A stretch of 64,000 nt of DNA from Mycteria americana. Its lineage: Eukaryota > Chordata > Aves > Ciconiiformes > Ciconiidae. The stretch covers positions 39,470,316-39,534,315 of the forward strand of contig NC_134372.1 of the NCBI RefSeq assembly GCF_035582795.1, given 5' to 3'. Shown piece by piece: positions 15,301 to 26,794 of this stretch (position 1 is the first letter of the stretch; each line of letters begins with the position of its first letter). The notes under the pieces were generated by a model, which saw nothing but the letters and a program-made list of their open reading frames with translations, did not search any database and was not told the origin of the DNA. Both the position numbers and the translations under genes were made by a program.

Positions 15301-15373
15301 CAAAGCTATGCATACTGCCAAAGCATCTCAAAAAGTACAATTTCAAATTAGGCATCTTCACATTCTGTATCGC
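9356..15373. other. Noncoding AT-rich DNA, no gene identified
   Basis: Nothing recognisable: no conserved coding frame, no RNA gene and no clear repeat. The short open frames are compatible with chance. Confidence 0.55.
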
Positions 15374-15966
15374 TGTTGTGGTTTAACCCCAGCTGGCAAC
15401 TAAGCCCCACATAAGAGCTCACTTGCTTTCCCCTGCTAGAAAGGGGGAGAGAATCAGAAGAGTAAAAGTGAGAAAACTCGTGGGTTGAGATAAAGACAGT
15501 TTAATAGGGAAAGCAAAAGCCACGCACGCAAGCAAAGCAAAGCAAGGAATTCATTCACTGCTTCCCATGGGCAGGCAGGTGTTCAGCCATCTCCAGGAAA
15601 GCAGGGCTCCATCACACGTAATGGTTACTTGGGAAGACAAACGCCATCACTCCAAACGTCCCCCCTTCCTTCTTCTTCCCCAGCTTTCTATGCTGAGCAT
15701 GATGTGATATGGTATGGAACATCCCTTTGGCCAGTTGCGGTCAGCTGTCCTGGCTGTGTCCCCTCCCAGCTCCTTGTGCACCCCCAGCCTCCTCGCTGGT
15801 GGGGTGGGGTGAGGAGCAGAAAAGGCCTTGACTCTGTGTAAGCACTGCTCAGCAACAACTAAAACGTCCCTGTATTATCAACGCTATTTCCAGCACAAAT
15901 CCAAAACATAGCCCTGTACTAGCTACTATGAAGAAAATTAACTCTATCCCAGCCAAAACCAACACA
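15374..15966 (-). mobile_element. Solo LTR of an avian endogenous retrovirus, minus orientation
   Basis: The 593-bp segment begins 'tgttgtggtttaaccccag' and ends 'ccagccaaaaccaacaca'. This is the reverse complement of a well-known neoavian ERV LTR whose sense strand starts 'tgtcctggttttggctggga'. It has TG/CA-type ends and is flanked by similar 5-bp sequences (atcgc and accgc), consistent with an ERVL-like target-site duplication. No internal viral region is attached, so it is a recombined solo LTR. It belongs to the same family as the copy at 33633-34174 and looks moderately old. Open frames inside it are not genes. Confidence 0.85.
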
Positions 15967-18900
15967 ACCGCCCAGCTAGACACAAACATGAAAGCAGTTC
16001 TTTTTGCCCAGTCTAAAGTGTGGTAGAAAAGAGTCATGTTTCATTCACTGCTACAGTTACTCTCTAACTTTGTAAACAATTCACAGTCCTCAGAGAAAAC
16101 TGTGCCAAAAGAGAGCATTTTTTCCCCAATTCAAAGAAATACAACAATAAAAGAAGCTTAAAATATGTTTATATATAAAAACAGATATGAGCCTGTTTTC
16201 TTTCCAACCCTCCTAATGCTTTCATCTTGACAGCAATTACTATTTCAGAAGAAAATAGCAAAAGGTCAAACATCTCATATCAATCAGCTGTATTTATATT
16301 AAAAAATAAATACATAGAGGATTGTTGGAAAAGCAAATAAAGTTAGAAGTACATAGACTACATTTTCATAATTACTGTTAAAGTAGTGGGAACTCTGCAG
16401 AGTTGGAAAATGCCGTATTTCAGTCAAGGTTCCAGCAACAGGAGGAGAATACTGTGAAGAGCCTCAGCAGTATTTCGGATGTTCAGAGCTCTTCAGATGA
16501 TTTCTGTTCACATAAATATAACTTTAGTCAGTCATATCTCCTGAACATAACTCATGGAAAAGTTTTGCTCCTGGTTTTGTGCTTTTACAACCAAAAAAAT
16601 GCCTTCACATTGAAAGAACTTTTTCCGTAAGAAACTTGAATGATAATCGTGGGAAAGAAATAACAAGCCCTGAAGAGTAAAAAGAAACACATGAAATAGA
16701 AATAGAGTTGTCATCAGAATTGTAAAAAATACATCATGAAAATCAAGTGTCCCAAATGTTCATGGATATGAGGATTGAATGTCAGAGATGGAAGCTTCAG
16801 CGAGAACCTACAGAAGGTGACAGAGATAAAGCTTCCACACCAACCATAATGCTGGAGACCATCAATCCTTACCTGATACAAGTGGATTTTACTCAGCTAG
16901 TCGAAGTCGTCTTCAGGTACTCAGTGGTATAAGAACAGAGATTTTATATTTGAAAAGTGAGATCAGAATCACATAGGTACATCAAAGAATCCTTTGCCTT
17001 AAAGACTTCTCCATTTTCTTGAAGTTTACGGTTAGCATCTTTTTAAGCTTTACTGTATGGTCTTTGGACAGAAATAGATATTGAAGACAGGGTATCTGAA
17101 AGCTTGTAATGGATTTACTTTTACCCATAAAAACTCCAGGTTTTAACATCGTGTTTTCACCCACTCCCTACAGATGTTGCAACAAAGAAGGAACAGTCAT
17201 TTCGAACAATCATTTCATAACAACAAGGAAAACGTTCTGCCCTAGTGACCAGGACAAATCTGTTATCAGATAATTACTTTACGGTATCATTGGCATAAAC
17301 TCCATCAGCCCAAAACACACAGGGACTTTTGCAAAATTCCTAACATCCTGTCTCAGCAGTCTCAGTCTCTGAAATAGGCATGTTCAGTAAGGGAAAACTA
17401 ATAGTTATGACTTTCCAAAGACTATCTGAAAGCTAAACAAAGCATTTTGGACCAAATTATGGGAATAATAAATGCTAAATGTCAGATATGCTTTTACTAA
17501 TATTTTTCTTATTATGAATAAAAGTATCCCAAAATGAGTCAGTTTCTTGAGACCGCAAAGAACATTCACAATCTGGCGCCATTAGTCAGCTCAGCTCTCC
17601 CAGCAGCATGCTAGACCCCTGGAATTCCCAGGCAATTTAGTAAAATGTGCACTAACACTACAAAAAAAAAAAACCCAACCACAAAACAAAACACCCCACC
17701 ATATGATTGCTAATACAAGTCAGCCTCTAGCTAGTGACCATTCATAAACAGATTTGAAATGAGCAAGCTTTCAATAAGGAATGATCCAAATTTCTACGGT
17801 GCAGCGTGTTTCAAATCCAGTTATGGCACAAGTGTCAAGTTTCTTCACAAGGTCAGACAAACCAAACATGGCCTTAAAGACTGATGGCACTGTATTGTCA
17901 TGGTTCAATCTCAATAGGTCTGCTCAAGTTATAGACAGTGAAACTTTAAAAATTAATACTTTTTTATTAGTTTCATCTAAGCTGTTCCTGAATAAGCCAT
18001 TTAACTTTAAAAAGCGCTGATGGAAGTTCTGAATTGCCTTTTTGTAGAAAATTAAGGGTTTTTTCATGCATTCCCTGAGGAAAAAAAAATTGCAGGGTTT
18101 ATTTCCCTGCAATATTTTGTTGATTACCTCCATACATTCCAATTTTTATCCTGTGAAAATCAGAGTGTGTGAGACTGTGAAACGTGTGACTATGAAACAT
18201 TTCAGTTTAGCTAAACCAACAGAAAATTATTGCATTTTTCCTTTTAAAATGAAAATTAAAGTTCTATATGCTACTGAAAAGGCTGTGAATGCTTTAAAAC
18301 ATTTTTTAAAGAAAAACCTTTTCATAAATTACAAATTACCACCTTAAACCACTTCCAGATAGAGACCGCTCTAATGCTGTAGCTTGGCAGGTTATAGGTT
18401 TTACAGACAAGCTATAAATCCTCCAATTAGACATCAATAATAGAAATAATTGCACAGTCTTTATAAAGCAGTATGAACAATTATACTGCAATATAAAAAT
18501 CTATTTCCACTATAACCAGCGATGAATCAGATGCCCATTAATGAATAAAGGTTGTGAATCATCATCTTTTAAAGATTTAAGACTATGAAATGTAACAGCT
18601 TCTTAAAATTGGCTCCCTAGCTTGTCTGTGTTAACAATTGCATGACCAGAGATGGTTAAGAAATAACTGGAGTTTTGGTTCAGTGACCTAACCTCGATAT
18701 TTGTCTGATGTGCACCAAAGTTGTTTTGGTACAGCTTTGAAATCCAGGCTTTTGAAATCGGCCAACTCCCAAGGACACATTGGGAGTACATTAGGAAAAG
18801 TACTGTGCTCTCACCTAGACTATACAATATCATACCTGTTAACAAGGCATTTTCACAAAGCAAAAGGGCCTAGTTTAACACACCACCACTTGTAAGCAGT

Positions 18901-21900
18901 TTCTTATTTTATCTGAAACAATTCACTCATCCATCAGTATCCAACTAAATGTGGTATGAGTCAGATGGTAACATACTATCTTGGCTGCTGCTGACTAATA
19001 AGGCGGGTCAACATCTATACATAGAACTACTTAGTGAAGTAATGGTGATTGGCAACTTTGATTAGAGACAGCAACCGTGAGCACAGTATATACGTTTTAA
19101 GGATGTGTATTATTATATTTAATCCACTAACTTAAGAACACAAGATACACCATTAAGACTTTCATATTGAATAATCCCAATTTAATATTGCTTGCTAATG
19201 TTTTGGACTTTATGATTGTTCTTTTCCCACTGTATCAAATACATTCTTTCCTCACATAAGGACAAGTCGCAGCAGAATGAGTATCTAGTGTGCATGCCTA
19301 AAAAAATTTAGACAAAACATTATTTTTAACCTCATGCTTTCATAAGCATTGTATACAATGTAAATCAACACATCCTTTGCAAGAAGGAACATAAGGTTTA
19401 CAAATCCACAGAGACCAAAGGAAAAAGACAAGCATGCAAGAAATACTTCAGTAATTTTTAAATGAGCACACCAAATTCATTTTTCAGGTCAGTGCACGAT
19501 TTTCTGTTACTTTGTTTTCCTTAATCAGTCCTGGCTTACGCTACCCCTAGTGTAATTAATATCACTAATTTAATCTAAAATTGAAATAGATTTTAAAAAG
19601 TCAGTTTGTGCTTTCAGCTTGGATACTACATACACAGCAAGTTAGCTGAATGTGAGCATGGTAGTTTTGAACTGTGTATGCAGGTTTTTGCTACAGTCTC
19701 CAAGTCCTCTGAGCTTCACAAACACTAAAAAATCTGCTTAGATAGACTGCCCATTCATACTTGCTTGTTTTTGAGAGGATAGTATTTGCTTTCATGGAGC
19801 TTGGGGTTTTTTTTAGTTTTTGGAGAACGGACAGAAAATTGTAATAAGACACAATTTAAAGGGGGATACAGTGATCTTTGAGCCTTAGTTTTCCTTCTTC
19901 TGACTTGTGAATGCACTAGTTATCTATTTTAACAGCTCTAATTTTGCCACAAAATGCTTAGTCAAAGAAATATATCTACACGGCTACATAAGAAATTTCC
20001 TGTTTTAGGGAACTGAAATAATGATTTTTAAAACAAGTGTCAAAAAACACAGGAGGAAAGACAGACATCACTTCGAAGTTACATGTATTAACAATAGAAA
20101 TGACAAGCACAAGAAAAAAGATAGATGGGATTCATTCTTCCTGTCATTTGAGTTAAGATTAAAGAGAATAAGAACATGACTTCCCAATTATATTTTTTAT
20201 TAATGCCTGTTCTTGGTATAACTAGATTAATTTTGCAATTCTGGATATGAACAGGAAAATACCTTATGTCAAAGAAATTTACTTATTCCATACCTGGGAA
20301 GAGGAAGCGGGACTTCCATAAGGCCTGTCTATGCCATGCGACAGAGTCTGAGCTAAAAGCTGTGAACTAGCAGCAGGGGCCAGCACGCTATCAGGATTCC
20401 CAGATTTTTATCTGCTGCTACGATGATCTGATCTCAGCAAATTTTCTCACTTCTTCACCAGTTTCCCTTTCTACCCTTTGTTCCTTTTTAGGTATTTACA
20501 GTATATGTACTTTCTTGTACATTGCATATGGGGGACAGCAGGACAACCATCACAAGGATCTCCAAGCTGCACACTTCCATAACAGACACAAATGGTTCTT
20601 AACAGCTGGTTTTCCCTGACTTTTTAATTACCAGCTAAATGGTCTGCTACCACTCAAAGATCCCATCCCATACCTGCATGTTTCATCTCACCCATATTTC
20701 ACAGGCCCCTTATTTAAAGCACAATAATTTAAATATATAAGTGATAAAGAAAATCATGTCACCAATTTCTCCTGTAAACTGTTGGTTCTAGAGGCAACAT
20801 ATGGACTCACCTGGTTTCAGTATGCAGTAAAAAAGCTAAAGTTAAGATGTCCTGGGAGGATGGTAGAAAACAGTGAGATAATGTAATTCGTAAATAGCAA
20901 ATGTATGTATCCTAGAAAAATGGCCTACGGCTCCTCCTCAGTTATTTACTGTGTCTCAAGGTTATAGGGTCGTCACCCTACACAGTATGCTTTGTTTCTC
21001 AGAAAGGAAAGAGGAAGCAAAGACATTAGTTAGGACATTATTTCATGATAGTAAAACTAACTGACTTAGTTTGGCACTCAACCACGTTTGAAGCCTGCTA
21101 GTAAGGGAAGAATTAGGGTGAAGTCTTCATGCCTGCCCCAACACCACAGTTTCAACTTCTGGAGGGCACTGTGTGCCAGACACTTATTCAGAGCAGAACG
21201 TGCACACAGTTATTCACAGTGTTCCCAGAGGACATATTTCTGGGCTGATGCAGTAAGCCTTTAGTCTTCCATGAGACTAGATAGTTTAGAGGATTCATGC
21301 ATTTTCCATTAGTAATCCTACTTGAGATATTGAAATAGAGTCACATATCCATAAATTTACTTTACCACTTCAGCACCAAGTGTTGACAGAGGAGATGTAT
21401 CTGCCTCTTATGTGTGAGGCAGATAGGCAGAGGTTAACAAGATTTTAATTTTATGCAAGCCTCACCTGAAGAAGATAGCTCAGAACAGCAGAAGATACCA
21501 GAAGTAATTTGTTTATCCCACTGGATACACTTCATATATTTTCCTTAATATTAACTACCCTAGTTTTTCTCCTTTCTCTCCTTCCAATACATGCTGGCTT
21601 ATATCTCTTTTCCAGATGGTTTCTATCACCCTTAGCAGTAATACAAAAATAGCCCATTTGTAATTTAAAGATTTAGAACCAATTAGCTAAGTCCTTGCTT
21701 TCATTTCATCAGCTCAAAACTTCTGTATATCAGATCACATTGTTCCAGCTGAGATCCTAATGAGCTAGAATTTCTCATTTTAGTGGCCCCTAAATTCTAT
21801 TTATAGAGACCTTTCCAACAATGAATTAATCTGTTCAGAAAACAAAGTCTGACTGTGCTCAAAAATAAGTTATAATGAGCCATGTCAGCAAATACTAGAT

Positions 21901-22639
21901 AAAGGTACTGCTGAAAGAGGGAAATTAATACTTCAAGCTCATTTATGATTTATGAGTTCAGGGTTGAAATGGAAGTGGCACAGAATAATGAACAATGGAA
22001 ATACCTCTTGTTTGGAGAGTGAGGATGAATAGAACTTTGGGCTTGAATAGACTATTAATAGGTTATTGATCTAAGCTATTTCTGTTACAAAAAAAAAAAA
22101 AGGAAAGTTCAAGAACTGGTCAGCAATAAACAAAAATACACTCTATCAGCCAGTAGCTAAAATACTTCTGCACGGCCATAAGAATATAGACCTATAATCA
22201 TCAGAGTCATGGGTATTGCACATCTAAAACTACATCTCTTTTGCAGTTAGAATGTACACATCCAGGAGTTTCACACTCTTACTCCTTCCAAGTTTTTCAA
22301 GGAGAGGTCAAGTGGCGCTGGACCGAGGCCCAGGATGGTAGGGCAGTGAAATCTTATGTGATCTCAAGGGAGAGCACAACAGTGCATTTTCTACTCCAGG
22401 CCAGGGAATCAAAAATCCCATGATTTTTTAGAGGTGGGCATTTGTTTATTTTCTACTCTACTGGTTTCATCCACTGCCACAGCTCAGAGGATAATGATCC
22501 TATTGACCAGCGCCTCAAGAGATATGACTTCAGAGGCAATGCCTACATCACTGGCATGTTTTGTTTTAATTCAACACCATCCTGAAAATCAGAGCCAGAC
22601 TTTGACATGTTCCTAAGGAATGTGTCAGAAAGATGTAGT

Positions 22640-22735
22640 CATGCCTCTAAGTTCATAGGAACTTAGCTCTTGAAGGGGCTAAGATTTCATCTAGTCAAGT
22701 ACAGAAAACCTCTTTAGGTAAAAATAAAAGTTTAA
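22640..22735 (-). mobile_element. Possible CR1 3'-end remnant, minus orientation
   Basis: 'gttcataggaacttagctc' and 'gatttcatctagtcaagtac' resemble, on the reverse strand, the CR1 3' tail ('...ggttggactagatgatct...'). The match is weak and short, and a chance resemblance is possible. Confidence 0.3.
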
Positions 22736-23080
22736 ATGGATGCACATCCATACCTCTCCTTTCTCTTCACAGAGCATAAAAATCACATTTTCCTATTACG
22801 AAAATACATTTAAAGTAGCAAAATCCTTGTACTCATGACTGTCTAGGATACTAGCTTGCCTACAGTTCTTGCTTTTCATCTGTAGATCAAATGATGTTTT
22901 TTTGATACACACACATATATATAATAAAGTTGCATAAATCAGTTGGTCTGGTGAATACTACAACCTGTTTCAAATGTATTTAGTAATTGTTATATTTGTA
23001 TCTAGATATGTAAACTCCTGCAACAATTTACAGTTCTTATAAAAGCTGTTTGATTACAGCTAAGTTTGATTTGCTAGTTT

Positions 23081-23110
23081 TTAATAAAGAACCACTTGGT
23101 TCTTTATTAA
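23081..23110. repeat. Perfect 14-bp inverted repeat with 2-nt spacer
   Basis: Left arm 'ttaataaagaacca' (23081-23094), spacer 'ct', right arm 'tggttctttattaa' (23097-23110). The arms are exact reverse complements. It is AT-rich and could form a hairpin or cruciform. No associated gene. Confidence 0.85.
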
Positions 23111-25738
23111 TTTAATTTTAATAAAACAGCACCATTAAGCTGAGATCATGCTACCAAGAGTTTGCATAAATTACCAATTTCAACTCAAGTAAGAAAAACA
23201 AATTATCAGTTAGCTGGATTTCATTCAGTGGTATCTCCCCAAATTCCTACATAAGCATGCTTTTACCTTACATGGAAAGAAGGAAGGGAGTCCGCATTGT
23301 GGGTGCTTCCTTTTTTCCATCAATACACATTGCCAATTAATTTATTCTCAGCTCCAGTTCCCAAGATACAAAACTTTACAAGTAACCATTCTCCTGCGTG
23401 TTTGGTACCACTGCCGTAACGCAAGCGCATCAGTGCTTGAGGAGTAAGGACTTGAGGTACAGCTGCACCAATCTACACCTCTGAAGTTTTTAGGAAGTAT
23501 AAGGACAGACAGTTTTTGTTTGGTGCAACATGGGCATTTTGCAATAAGAACATCAAGTAAGTGCAGGTTCTTCCTGAAGGTTCACCTGTTGCTACATTTA
23601 CTGGGTTGCATTATTTCTGTTGCCCTAATTAAACATCAGAACTTTACAATTCCTAACTTCTCCAAAAATGTGTAAGAAAGTAATAGAAAATTCTTACACT
23701 AAGGTGAAAAAGGATCTATTACATCTGTAACAGGAAAGTTTTTGAACTCTTTCAGCAACAGAAATTTCATGGGAGATTGTTTTCATCAGCAGGATGAATA
23801 AAAGATGAGTTGGCAGGTGAATAAAGTAGAAATATTTATTACTAGCATTCACTGAAAATTACACTAGAATGCCTCTAAAAGCCTGACTGGGAAAAAAAAA
23901 CCCAAAACCAAACAACACATTTAAAAAATTAATTAGGACTCCGGAAAAGGAAATTGAGATAACCGAGTACGCCTACTTTTATGTCAGGTGGTTGGAAAAC
24001 CACACAGAAATTGAATTCAAAATGAAATTGAATCCCCTTTTTCTTTTTCTAACATAGCTGTAAAAGGGCAGTGATGTTGCGTTGTTTTTGTGGTTTTTAC
24101 AAAGAGTTCTACACCCTCTTCTGCATAATGTCACCAGAGAAACCCAGACTATTGACTAGTGCAATCTGTTCTACCATAGCTGAAGATTTCAAAGACATGG
24201 GGGCTTACTTTAAACAGAGCCATAATAAAAATAACTAACCTTTTCAGCAGTGCTAGGCACGTTTTTTGAAAAAGGATCAGGGTCATTAGGGAATTTACTC
24301 TCTACTATTATTATAGTTTAAAAAATACAGCAATTATCTCTTATTCATAAACACAGCTCTGCAAATGAGAGAAAGGTCCTATGTACACGCCTTAGGAATT
24401 CACAGGGGATATCACAGCAAAGAAAACCACCGGCAAACAGTAAATTTCTTGATGCATGGCAACATCAGAATTAGGGATGGATGCATAGCTTTTGTTTTAC
24501 ATATGCTTGCAAACAGTAAGAGATAACTATTTTGTTTTGTTTAAAATAAGGTGATGTAACATGAGCCCCAACCCTGGAAGATTTTAATCATGACCTAGTT
24601 TCTCTCAAAATCTAGGCAAATTACTAGATTTCACTTTTAACAGAGAGACAGCACAGCACAGATCTGATTAGCAAATATATCAAATGGGTTTGAGATCAGA
24701 ACCTGACCCAAGTCCATGTGCGGAGCAAGTCCATGGAGGACCAACTCTGTAACCCAAACACCACAGCTTTATTCTGCTCCACTACCACCCATCATTTTAA
24801 TCTTTCAGTTGAGTTGCCAGTATTGTCCAAGTACTTGACTTTCATGGTAAGTGGTTAGAAACAGAGACTCAAACATATCTCAGGCCAAAGTTTGGGATTA
24901 AACAGAAGGTAAAGTCGGTCTGATAGGAGGACGCATTACTTTTAGCTGTGATAACAAAGACGACAACACAATTACTCTTTATCGCCCAGCACTTCAGATC
25001 TTTGATATTTGCTGTGCTATACTGCATTGCTGTAACACCAGCAAACAGTTGAAAAAGCTTTTCTATAACTGCTTGTAGGATCACTCACATACGCACCTGG
25101 CTGAACGACACAAACCCCCTCCACTGCTAAACAAACCAAACACTGATTTATTTCCCAAACCCTCATCTTATTCAAGAATCCCAGCTGGCAATGAGGTTGA
25201 ACCAAGGTCTCTGTGAACACCTAGGCTGAACAGTAGATCTCCAGCTCCTCACAGCAGCAAATTCCTCCAGGAGCCTTCCAGTGTAATTTCTGTACTAGAA
25301 TTTTGTCCAAACAAAAACAGCTTAACCTAAGCCATAGCATAGCCACGGGGCAGCTGTGGCCACCTGCAGTTTCTGAGCTGCACGACAGCAGGAGCTAGAC
25401 ACTCAGCTAATGGTTGAGCAAAGATTTCCTCAGCTTAGGAAGCATCTTTTCTTCCTGTGCAATTGAAGACTCTTCAGGAAATTCAGACAGGTGCATCTTG
25501 GCTTCACTTTCATGTTCTTGTATCTAGCAGTGCCAGGACAAGGAGACTGTTTTCCACAAAGCTTAACCACTTAGGGTACTTGGGCCATTAAAACTTGGTT
25601 TTGGCAAAGAATTAAAGTTAATCAAACTCTTGCTTAGATTACCCAGTTCATAAGTTGGAAGTACTAATAAATCACATAGAATTTTTAAGATGTGTGTAGG
25701 TGATTGGTGGGAAGTTTTCCTCCGTTTTTCAATAGCAC

Positions 25739-25845
25739 CTGAAATTTATGTTATGGACACATATATAATGGCGAAGAGAGACTGAAGTCGTAACACAGCT
25801 CTCCTTTTGCAAAGCTCGGATGACATCTTCTGGCCAACCTCGGTT
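25739..25845 (-). other. Exon-like segment, unassigned
   Basis: On the minus strand a tctgcag-like acceptor context (ending at 25846) precedes an open 107-bp stretch whose translation begins NRGWPEDVIRALQKESC. It is followed by CAG|GTGCTA, a usable but weak donor. I do not recognise the peptide. It lies about 0.8 kb downstream of the other exon-like segment on the same strand. It may well be a chance open frame. Confidence 0.15.
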
Positions 25846-26671
25846 CTGCAGGTACAAAATCAAAGATTTATTCAGTAAAGCACTGAAATTGAAATCCTTT
25901 TTGTTAAGAAAAACACCGCAGAACTGCGGAGCGTGAATTAGTGATGTAAGAGGCACCTCAGAGCAACAAAGACCATTTCAGAGAGCACGAAGCAAAGCAC
26001 ACTGAACAAAACCAGAAAAGAGCATGTCAAAGGCTCCACCACCGGAGCCCAGAACCCCCCTGAGCTGGCAGTAAGCTGCTGGTTTCTAATGCAGTTCAGT
26101 AGCCTACAGCCAGGAAGAACTATTTCCACAGCTAGCATCTTTTGGCTGATTTGAGAGAAGTATGAAGTCAGAGTCTGACCTAACCAATCTACTCTAGAAC
26201 AAGTCCCTATAGGACTGGCTTCAAAATTTCAGCAGGGAGGCATGAGAAGTATGCTTTATGACCCACTTATCTTTTGCCTAGGGTTCCAGTACCTTTTTAA
26301 GCATTGCTCATGGACCACATTTTTCCCTTCTCCATTGTTTCTAAATCAAAAAAGCTCACCAGAAGGCAAAAAATATACTTTTTTCCTCTTTAAGAAATTA
26401 GAAGTGCCCAGTTAAGTTTGCTTAACCCAAATAGAAACCATAATTCTGCTTCCTTTCCACAATTGCTTGACTCCCAGTCATCTTTTTCCTTCAAGTTGTT
26501 AAAGAGCTTCAGTCAAACCATTCTGAGAGTCTCCGATAGCACAGGCTCAAAGAAGCCAAACTCAAGTAGACACCCCACTTCTTGTTAGCATAGTGCTGTA
26601 GGGCAGGCCAATGGGCTGTAAAGTCCCTGAGCAGCAATTAACATGCAGTAAGAAATAAGACTAACTCTTAC

Positions 26672-26794
26672 CTCACTGACCACTGGAGAGACAATAGCCG
26701 TTTGAACTGGTTCTTCAGGATAAAGAGAAAGATTCAGTAAAATTTCAAGTGTTTTATTTGACAATAATGCTTCTTTGAAGGTTAACCTCTCCAC
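26672..26794 (-). other. Exon-like segment with strong splice donor, unassigned
   Basis: A minus-strand frame stays open for about 41 codons (contains EILLNLSLYPEEPVQTAIV) and ends exactly at GAG|GTAAGAG, a strong consensus donor at 26671-26670. No confident acceptor is visible on its 5' side, and there is no ATG at its start. The protein family is not recognised. With the segment at 25739-25845 it could be part of an unannotated minus-strand transcript, or both could be coincidence. Confidence 0.18.

Noticed and set aside
22236-22425. Plus-strand frame after a strong acceptor-like 'ctcttttgcag', considered as an exon (possibly CDH16)
   Set aside because: The peptide shows no cadherin motif, no good donor fits the frame, and no partner exon was found nearby.
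25017-25220. Minus-strand 67-codon frame with a CCTAG acceptor and a CAG|GTGCGT donor
   Set aside because: The splice sites are usable, but the Cys/Val-rich peptide is unrecognised and the acceptor lacks a good pyrimidine tract. It is weaker than the 25.8 and 26.7 kb segments.
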